The translations under genes were made by a program, and so were the position numbers. Below are positions 55,933 through 64,000 of a stretch of 64,000 nucleotides of DNA, piece by piece (positions within the stretch are counted from its first letter, which is position 1; the number at the start of each line of letters is the position of its first letter). The DNA comes from Miscanthus floridulus (taxonomy: Eukaryota; Streptophyta; Magnoliopsida; Poales; Poaceae). The stretch is from the NCBI RefSeq assembly GCF_019320115.1, contig NC_089582.1:122041259-122105258 (forward strand). Direction: 5' to 3'. A model generated the notes under the pieces. It was not told where the DNA came from. It did not search any database and was given only the letters and a program-made list of their open reading frames with translations.

Positions 55933-57406
55933 TGTCGGGGATCTAATACCGGAGTACCCAACGAGGTGGGACTAATAACCTTCGAACGTTGACACTTCCG
56001 GTCAGACAAGAACGCTACTACGCTTCTTGCTCGAACGACGGAAGATTGGTTCTGCCTCGCCCAACCCTCAAGGGCTGGCTCCGCCTCGTCCGACCCCGAG
56101 GGCTGGCTTCGCCTTGTCCGACCCCCGAGGGCTGGCACCGCCTCGCCCGGCGACCGGGGACGGGCTCCGCCTCGCCCGACGTCTGAAGACAGGCTCCGCC
56201 TTGCCCGATGGCTGGGGGCCGGCTCCGCCTCGCCCGATGGCCGAGGGCCGGCTCCGCCTTGCCCGATGTCCGAGGGTGGGCTCCGCCTCGTCCGACGGCC
56301 GAGGGCAGACTCCGCCTCGCCCAACAAGTACACCCTGCGCCTTCATAAGGATGAGCACAGGGTACGACATGACATTCGAGTCAAACGCGGCACCAAGGAC
56401 CATGCCCTGCGCCGCGGTAGGAAAAGTACCGCTAAGGTACGACGAGATGGGCGCTTTAGACTATTCCGGCATTGCAGAGTCCGAACAGTATTGTAGGCGC
56501 CACCTTCAGCCCTCAGACACGGAACCTGACATAGACATACGACAACCACTACGGTCCAGGAAGAGACTCGCGCCCTCTACAATGATGGATGTACTGTCAC
56601 CGCGCCGTGGTCCGAAAGGAGCGGCGCCCGCTCCACGACCCCTTGGGCCCACCACTTCGATCGGAGCACTCGCTTCGGCCTCCGGGCGCCCTCTCCGATC
56701 GGAAGGCCTAGCCCAAAACGCAACTTCTGACTCCGATCCCACGTCCCTCCGACCGGACCTCGTAGGAACCCTGCTCACCGCTCTTCTCCGACCGGCACAC
56801 TCAGAGCCGACTGTAGCCATCCGACCGGGGACGCCCGCTCGGTAGGGACCAGAAGACGTGCAGAGAAAGGTAAGACAAGGCTCACAAGTCAAAACATTGT
56901 ACCAGGGGCCATACCCTACACGGAGCAATACTCTGCAGCCACCCTGAATTTCTACAGTGACATCAACAGTGTTGTAGGCGTCCACCATTATCTGGTACCC
57001 GCCGGTGTGGGCAACAAGGCTCGGTAGCATACGCACCCTTTCCCTCTCACTTGTAAAGCCGTCCCCTTCATCTATAAAAGGGGGTGCGATTCCTCCAACA
57101 AGGGGGACCGACTCTTGACGGATAAGTTGAACACATACGACACTTCATACACAACTGAGCAGCGACTAAGCTCTTAGCGTCCTTTTCGATCATTCCATCA
57201 GAGACTTGGGACTCCTCCCTCTCTCGATTGTTTGTACCCCTACTATGAACCATTTTCGATACTAATAACATGAGCAGCAGCAGCAAACTAGACGTCGGGA
57301 CGTTCAGCCCGAACCAGTATAAACCTCGTGTCCTTTAGTGCACCATCCGGGCCTAACGAACAATAATCATAAATTTACTAGCCGATGTTTGTTCAAAACA
57401 CCGACA
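55933..57406 (+). repeat. 5' LTR of the Tat-type element
   Basis: About 1.47 kb, TGTCGGGGATC to ...AACACCGACA. TATA-like CTATAAAAGGGG at about 57071. Carries the GC-rich 29-bp tandem array described separately. The right copy is beyond the window. Confidence 0.8.
56050..56325 (+). repeat. About nine-copy 28-29 bp tandem array inside the LTR
   Basis: Diverged unit around GGCTCCGCCTCGCCCGATGG CCGAGGGCC. Copies of CCGCCT lie near 56081, 56110, 56138, 56167, 56195, 56225, 56254, 56283 and 56312. It creates several long artificial open frames on both strands. Confidence 0.85.
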
Positions 57407-57731
57407 GTTAGCGCGCCAGGTAGGTGTCCTTTGCGCGTTCCAAAACAGGCCTCGGATGGCCAACCACGCAATCAGCTAGGTCCCGGGCGCACACGTGCAT
57501 TTCGGTGACCTAGACTTCATTATCACACTGAGAGGAGAGTTGGCGCTAGCCCACACGACCGTCCAGTCTCTCCTCTCCACCAACTTTAGCTACCAGAGGC
57601 TTGAAGGCTAGCCCGGCGTCTCTCTTGGACCCCAGCCGTCCAGGGAGGCCCCACGCCACATCACCCTCTCTCCAAAACGCTCCACTCGGTGTGCCTCAAT
57701 AGCGTTTCCATTTGGTCTCCGCAACACCGCG

Positions 57732-59257
57732 GTGACCGTAAGCCACCTTGTGGCCCAGCGCACGATCCTGTTTCCCGCGAACAACGAGTTCATGGGGATG
57801 ATCAAAAGCATCACTGAATCCCTCCACGGCCTCCTCACTGAAGGCCCAGGGTTAGACTCTGGTTCTGACTCTGGTAGGAGGAGCCATCATCCCTCCCGGG
57901 AATGCTTCATGGCACAAACCTCCAAGGGACACGTCGAAAGCGTCTTCAAGGAGGAGGTCACCCCGGCAGGCAACCTCGGTGATGGAGCCAAAGGGGGAGA
58001 AGCGGTCCCACCTCATGTAGGGGTGGAGCAACTGAAAGCCCGAAAGTGGGAAATAGACGAAGCCGGACAACAGCTTGTTCAGGAGTACGAGAAGATCGAC
58101 GAGGAGATCAGGCGCCGCGAAGATGGAGGGCACACACATGCCATGGCCCATGACGTGAACCAAAGGACCATCGCCGATGATGAAACCCTTCCCCGCTTTG
58201 CTCGTGCAAGCCAAAACATCGCCGCCACGATGGCCCTGCTTCATGGCCTTCTAGAGGCCACAACGCCTGAGGATCGTTGGGTCCACCATGAGATTCGCAC
58301 GCTACTTGAGCGTGTGGCAGTGCAGTAGGCAGAGAGCTCGATGTCTCGGCGACACGAGCCCAATGCTAGCTAGCATACCCCCTTGGTGTGCCCCGCCAGG
58401 GATGCGTTAGTCCACCAGGCGCCACAAGGCAACGGGCAGCGCACTGCAATCCCGGTGCATCAACGTCTCGGCCACAACCGCGATGCATGCAGCACCCTCG
58501 ATGCCCGTAGATGCGCTTACGGCAACCCAAGGGAAGGAACCCACCGTGGCTATCATCCTCAACACGGCGGACGCTACGATAATGGCGAAGACCGGAGCCC
58601 GAGCCTCGGCCTGCCAGGCCCTCAGGCCTTCGGCCGTCACATCCTCAATGCTGCATTCCCACTAAGGTATCGACCACCTACCAACATCCCTAAGTACTCT
58701 AGGGAGACAAACCCAGACTTTGGCTTGAAGACTATTGGCTTGTCTGTCAAGCCGGTGGTGCGGATAATGATAACTTCATTATCCACAACCTTCCATTGTT
58801 CCTCGCTAATTCGGCACAAGTGTGGTTGGAGCACCTTCCGTCCGATGCCATCTAGGGTTGGGCAGACCTAAGGGAGATCTTTGTGGGGAACTTCCAGGGC
58901 ACGTACAAATGTCCTGGGAACCCCTAAGACCTTAAGAACTATCGCCAGAAGGCCAGTGAAACCCTCCGCGGGTACATCCGGTGCTTCTCCCAACAGTGCA
59001 ACGAGCTCTCTAATGTCGCTGACGCCGATGTGATAGGAGCCTTCCTGTCTAGGACAACCTGTGAGTCTTTGGTTCACAAGCTAGGATGCAAGGGCCCATG
59101 GACCACCAAAGAAATCACCACCAGCCATGCCTTAGGAGAGGAGGTGGTCGGAGCAATCTTCGATCGTTCCAACGCTAAGGCAAGGCGGGACGAGGGTGCT
59201 AGCGAAGGCACCTCCAATTGTTCCGCTAGAAGGAAAAAACAAGAAGCAACGGCGTGA
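57732..59257 (+). pseudogene. Tat-type gag region, broken
   Basis: 57732-58328 opens with MTVSHLVAQRTILFPANNEF and carries a charged coiled-coil-like stretch. The Gag core follows at about 58660-59160, with YSRETNPDFGL, LANSAQVWLEHLPSDAI, FVGNFQGTYKCPG and QCNELSNVADADVIGAF readable only across frames. Stops and a frameshift interrupt it. Confidence 0.65.
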
Positions 59258-59621
59258 GGACCCACTTGTGGCTGCTGCTGACCATAAGGGTGGTTGAAAG
59301 CCCATGTAGGGCGCTCTGAACCACTTCGAGAAAATGCTTGAGGGGCCATGCTCGAGCCACGCCATCCCCGTAAAGCATCTTCTCAAGGACTGCAGCCTCA
59401 TGTAGAAGTTCTTGGCCGGAGGCACCAATAAGGGGGAGCAGGGGAAGGAACCCGCCCCCACTGTCGATGATGCCAAGGAGAAGGACGATGGCTTTCCAAT
59501 GCTAGACGGTTGTCTTATGATTTCGGAGGATCAACGGCCTACGACTCCAAACGTCGTCAAAAGATCACACACTGCCAAGTCTACATGGCTTAGCTAGCCA
59601 CACCTCTTTTCTCTCTGATGG

Positions 59622-60023
59622 TTGGAGTCTGCCATAACCTTCGATCAGACCAACCATCCAGATGCCATCCCACATCCGAGAAGGTATCCGCTTGTCGTCG
59701 ACCTGATCATCGGCCCAAAGCACCTCACCAAAGTTCTGATGGATGGAGGCAGTGGCCTCAACATCATGTACGCAAAGATGCTCGACGTAATGGGCGTCGA
59801 CCGAACGCACCTTCACCCAGTCCGAGCGCCTTTCCATGGCATTATCCCCGGAAAGCAGGCCATGCCACTCAGACAAATCGATCTGCCCGTTACCTTTGGG
59901 GATCAGTCCAATTATAGGGCCAAGACCCTCACCTTCAAGGTAGTAGGGTTCCCTAGAACTTTCCATGCCATCTTGGGACGACCATGCTACATGAAGTTCA
60001 TGGCCATCCCCAACTACACATAG
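59622..60023 (+). pseudogene. Tat-type aspartic protease
   Basis: Open frame of about 130 codons with the active site VLMDGGSGLNIMYA and a later ILGRPCYMKFMAIPN, the usual C-terminal ILGR motif of this protease group. It ends at a TAG followed in frame by LKLKM. Confidence 0.8.
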
Positions 60024-60324
60024 CTCAAGCTGAAGATGTTAGGCCTACGAGTGCAAAGTCGAGTGCTGCGGCCATGCCACAGCAATCATCGCCTCCAGGG
60101 AGCTCGCCGCCCTCAAGGAAGAGGTCGTCGAAGAAGCGCCCGACGTAAAGAAATCAACCGGGTCATTCGAATCGGTAGAGGGCTCCAAGGAGGTCCTCAT
60201 AGACCCCAACAGCTTCGAGGGTAGAATGGTACGTATTGGTACCATGCTCTCCTCTAAATAGGAAAGCGCGCTCATCGACTTCCTCCATGACAACAAATAC
60301 ATCTTTGCATGGAAACCCTCGGAC

Positions 60325-60876
60325 ATGCTAGGCATCTCGAGGGAGGTCATCGAGCATACCTTGAAAATCCACCCAGGCTCTGAGCTGGTGAAGCAATGCC
60401 TGCGCCGCTTCAACGAGGAAAAGCGTAGGGCCATCGGTGAAAAGATAGCAAAACTACTGGCCACCAGATTCATCAGGGAAGTACACCACCTAGAGTGGTT
60501 AGCAAATCCCATTCTTGTACGAAAGAAGAACGGGAAATGGAAGATGTGTGTCGACTACACGGGTCTCAACAAAGCATGCCCAAAGGACCCGTTTCCTTTA
60601 CCACGCATAGATCAAATAGTCGACTCTACCTTAGGGTGCGAAACCCTCAGCTTCCTTGACGCATACTCTGGCTACCACCAAATCATGATGAAAGAGTCCG
60701 ACCAACTCGCGACGTTTTTTATCACCCCCTTCGGATCGTTCTGCTACATCTCAATGCCGTTCGATCTAAAAAACATTGGGGCCACCTACCAGCGCTATAT
60801 GCTCAATTGCTTCGGGGACCACATCAGGCGAACCATTGAGGCCTACGTCGATGACATCGTAGTTAAGTCCAAATGA
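60325..60876 (+). pseudogene. Tat-type reverse transcriptase, N-terminal part
   Basis: Contains ILVRKKNGKWKMCVDYTGLN, CPKDPFPLPRID, FLDAYSGYHQIMM and the catalytic YVDDIVVKSK. The frame stops right after the YVDD block; the thumb and connection continue at 60913-61140 in broken form. Confidence 0.9.
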
Positions 60877-60912
60877 GCTGACCACCTTGTCGCCGATCTT
60901 GAGCAAACCTTT

Positions 60913-61979
60913 ATGAAACTTCGGGCAAATTACATCAAACTCAATCCTAAGAAATGTGTTTTCAGGGTCCCAAGGGGTATGCTACTCGGCTTCATCATCT
61001 CCGAGCGTGACATCAAAGCCAACCCAGAGAAAATCTTAGCCATCACAAGGTTGGGTTCGATCCAGAACATAAAGGGGGTTCAATGGGTTGCAGGGTGCCT
61101 CACCGCCCTCAGCCGATTCATCTCATGCCTCAGCGAATGAGGACTCCCCCTTTATCGACTCCTAAAGAAAGCCGACCGCTTCGAGTGGCAGCCGAGGCCC
61201 AGAAGGCGCTTGACATGGTCAAGCTACTTCTAACAAAACCCCCAGTCCTAGTTCCTCCAAGCGATAGAGAATCCCTCCTGCTATACATAGCGGCCACCAT
61301 GCAAGTGGTCAGCGCTGCCCTGGTAGTAGAACGGGAAGAAGAGAGGCACGCCCTTAAGGTACAGCGCCCAGTATACTTCATCAACGAGGTACTATCCGAC
61401 TCCAAAACCTGCTACTCCCAAATCCAAAAGCTCCTATACGTCGTCCTCATCACCAAAAGGAAGCTACGCCATTCCTTTGAGTCACACCCTATGATAGTAG
61501 TGACGTCGTTCCCCCTTGGTGAGGTTGTCCATAGCTAGGATGCCACAGGAAGAACCACAAAATGGGCACTCGAGCTGATGGATCAAGGCATCGCGTATGC
61601 CCCCTGAATGGAGATCAAGTCCTAGGTGCTGGCTGACTTCATTACGGAGTGGACCAAGGTCCAGATGCCACCAGCGGTCATTGATCAAGAGTGCTGGATG
61701 ATGTACTTCGATGGGTCGCTGATGAAGAAGGGCGCTAGCGTAGGGCGGGTCTTCGTATCACCCCTCGGGGTCCGCATGAGGTACATGGTTCGGCTCCATT
61801 TTCCCTCATCAAATAACGTGGCCGAATACGATGCACTCGTCAATGGCTTACGCATCGCCATAGAGCTAGGCATCCGACGCCTTGACATTTGGGGTGACTC
61901 TCAATTGGTCGTTAACCAAGTCATGAAGGAGTCCAGCTGCCATGATGCCAAGATGGCTGCGTACTTCCAAGAAGTCTGA
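60913..61979 (+). pseudogene. RT connection and two RNase H domains
   Basis: 60913-61140 carries LNPKKCVFRVPRGMLLGFII (RT thumb). 61140-61540 holds the first, retroviral-type RNase H (VQRPVYFINEVLSDSKTCYS). 61626-61979 holds the second, archaeal-type RNase H with WMMYFDGSLMKKGASVG, SSNNVAEYDALVNGL and LDIWGDSQLVVNQV, where the acidic residues D-E-D are all present. Stops at about 61136, 61538 and 61624 separate the parts. Confidence 0.85.
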
Positions 61980-62019
61980 TGGCTGGAGGACAAGTTTGAC
62001 GGCCTCAAACTTAATCATG

Positions 62020-63480
62020 TCTTGAGGCGCCTCAATGAGGCGGCCAACGCACTCGCAAAGGCCGTGTCTGGTCGAGAGCTGGTGCCAATGGTGTCTTTGC
62101 CAGCGACCAACACAAACCCTCAGTGCGCTATGAAGGGTCGAAACAGGCCAAGGATGGCCCGTCTGATCCAGCCCCAAGGGTTGACCCACCGACTGCTCCG
62201 TCCAACCCCAAGGTCATGGATCTTGAAGAGGACCCGACTGTAGAGCCTGACCCCCCGGACAACTAGAGAATGCCCTACCTCAACTACCTCCTCCACAACA
62301 CACTGCTAATGGACAAGATGGAAGCTCGACGGCTCACACGTTGCGCCAAGTCTTTCATTCTTGTAGAGGGCGAACTCAACAGACAGAGCCACACCAGGAT
62401 CCTGCAGCGCTGCATCCCCGGCAAATAGGGAAGACTTTTGCTGAGCGACATCCACAGTGGGGTCTACGGTCACCATGCCACGCCAAGGACCTTGGTTAGA
62501 AACGCATTCCGATAGGGCTTCTACTAGCCCATTGCAGTAACCGACGCTGAGCAAATTGTACGCACCTGCGAAGGGTGTCAGTACTATGCTCGGTAGACTC
62601 ACCTCCCGGCCTAGGCACTCTAGATGATCCCCATCAGGTGGCCCTTCGTGGTCTGGGGGCTCAACCTAGTTGGGCCACTCAAAAAGGTGTCTAGGGGCTT
62701 CACCCACCTGCTTGTCACCATAGACAAGTTTACGAAATGGATCGAAGCTTGACCGATCTCCATGATCAAATCCAAGCAAGCTGTACTGTTCTTCCTCGAC
62801 ATCATCCATCGCTTTGGAGTACCTGAACTCCATCATCATAGATAATGGCACGCAGTTCATTGGTAGGAAATTCATTCGATTCTACGATGAACAACACATC
62901 CGGATCGTTTGGGCGGCCATCGCGCACCCTCGGACGAACGGGCAGGTTGAGCGCGCAAATGGCATGTTCCTATAGGGCCTTATGCCTAGGATCTTCAACC
63001 GTTTAAATAGGTTCAGCATGTGCTGGGTTGCTGAGCTCCCAACGGTGCTCTGGAGCCTAAGGACAACTCCCAGCCAGGCCACTGGCTACACACCTTTCTT
63101 CATGGTCTATGGTTCCGAGGCCATTCTCCCAACGGACCTTGACTACAGAGCGCTAAGAATTAGAGCATATGATGAACAGGGGGCCGAGGCATCCCACTAA
63201 GACACCATGGACCAGCTAGACAAAGCCCGCGACATCACCCTCCTCCGTTTAGCCAAGTACTTGTAGGCGTTGCGACGGTACCACAGCCGATGAGTGTGGG
63301 ACCAAGCCTTCAACGTCGGGGACCTTGTCCTCCGCCTCGTGCAGAGCAACAAGGACCGCCACAAGCTCTCCACACCCTAGGAGGGGCCATACATCGTCGT
63401 GGAAGTACTCCACCTAGGCACCTACAAGTTGAAAACCATCAATGGCGAGGTCTTCACCAACGCCTAGAACATTGAGCAGC
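62020..63480 (+). pseudogene. Tat-type integrase, heavily interrupted
   Basis: The zinc region is about 62460-62610 (HSGVYGHHAT, CEGCQYYAR), followed by FTHLLVTIDKFTKWIEA with the first catalytic Asp, then frameshifted DNGTQF-type and TNGQVERAN-type pieces near 62835-62960. The C-terminal part 62982-63200 has WSLRTTPSQATGYTPFFMVY. The end near 63470-63500 reads NIEQLYHFYP. Stops include 62513, 62594, 62612, 62973 and 63263. Confidence 0.8.
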
Positions 63481-63499
63481 TATATCATTTTTATCCTTA

Positions 63500-64000
63500 A
63501 ATAAACGCTTACTTCTTCTTATCAGTTCTTATCTTTACAAATCCTCGATCTTTAGTGACATCCGACCCCTGCAAATTGTCAGGGGTCGGACTTCACTCAG
63601 GGGCTGATACAAGTACGTTTATCTTGTAAACACTTCATGTGTTACCTTTGCAAACATTCTCTAAGTTTTCCACTCTTCCCGTAACAAGTCCTAAGGGCAA
63701 GGATTTTGGGAACAAATTCTAACTACAACTGGTAGGACTGTGGGAAACCCACGCCCTAGCAGCTATGACTTCTTTGCTCACCAGCGTAATTAGAATTAAT
63801 TCACCCACACTCCTAGTTTTTTGCAACTTGAGCCATGGGAACGGTCGAAGGGCACCGAAACCTCTTCTACAAAAAGAGGAAGCTAAAAAGTTGTTTGCCG
63901 TAATAAAAGATGAAAATTTGTTCATTTTTGCACAAATTCACCACTTACAAAATGATTTTATCACAAAAAGGACTAATGTACTCTTAAAATTCAAAGGACT
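63500..64000 (+). other. 3' untranslated part of the Tat-type element
   Basis: Follows the integrase end. No LTR start (TGTCGGGG) is seen before the window ends. The minus-strand frame 63719-63925 has no domain. Confidence 0.5.

Larger units (their letters stand above)
55933..64000 (+). mobile_element. Ty3/gypsy retrotransposon of the Tat type, running off the window
   Basis: 5' LTR 55933-57406, primer-binding region after it (GTTAGCGCGCCAGGTAGG), then gag, protease, RT, RNase H, a second RNase H, integrase, and about 500 bp of 3' untranslated sequence without an LTR before the window end. RT before integrase is the gypsy order; two RNase H domains are the mark of the Tat lineage. Coding frames are broken by many stops, so it is not autonomous. 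Confidence 0.9.

Noticed and set aside
56050..56325. 29-bp repeats resembling a CRISPR array
   Set aside because: Units are directly adjacent and diverged, with no spacers, and lie in an LTR of a plant retrotransposon.
1..64000. tRNA, rRNA or riboswitch genes
   Set aside because: No cloverleaf-forming tRNA or rRNA sequence was noticed; the TGGTATCAGAG hits are primer-binding sites of LTR elements.

Overview
The window is nuclear DNA of a grass (Poaceae). Short genes sit in a dense matrix of Ty1/copia and Ty3/gypsy retrotransposons, Stowaway- and Tourist-type MITEs, hAT elements and CACTA sub-terminal repeats. GC-rich first exons next to AT-rich introns, and the MITE families present, suggest a panicoid grass (sorghum, sugarcane or Miscanthus type). 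The species is an inference. No bacterial, organellar or CRISPR features were seen.

Layout. 1-4288: 3' part of a decayed Ty1/copia element. 4406-12178 (+): 3' fourteen exons of a trithorax/ATX-type histone H3 methyltransferase (PHD, extended PHD, SET, post-SET); its 5' exons lie off the window and its introns carry several MITEs. 12503-14231 (-): plant-specific protein of unknown function with an apparent 3' frameshift. 14886-15198: Tourist MITE. 15333-19031: decayed 3.7-kb hAT transposon with a perfect 8-bp target duplication. 19606-20508 (-): three-exon MAM33/p32 mitochondrial matrix protein. 21251-22215: CACTA sub-terminal repeats. 22216-29482: mostly gene-poor, with fragments of a receptor kinase, a copia element and a second partial copy of the MAM33 gene. 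29483-29788 (-): small membrane protein. 32859-34002: hAT-like element and Tourist MITE. 34430-35509 (-): purine permease, with a complete chromodomain Ty3/gypsy element (35667-41313) inserted 157 bp upstream of its start codon. 43113-48786: tandem LTR-internal-LTR-internal structure of a non-autonomous LTR element on the minus strand, lying between two arms of a Stowaway MITE. 52275-54929 (-): intronless DM13/DOMON/cytochrome b561 redox protein. 55933-64000: Tat-type Ty3/gypsy element running off the right end.

The host genes are unrelated to each other (chromatin, mitochondrion, purine transport, membrane redox); there is no cluster or pathway. The clearest biology is in the mobile DNA: nested MITEs with exact TA duplications, retroelement polyproteins closed mainly by C-to-T/G-to-A stop codons, a captured host exon, and an insertion that may have displaced a permease promoter. 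I did not find a convincing new biological system.
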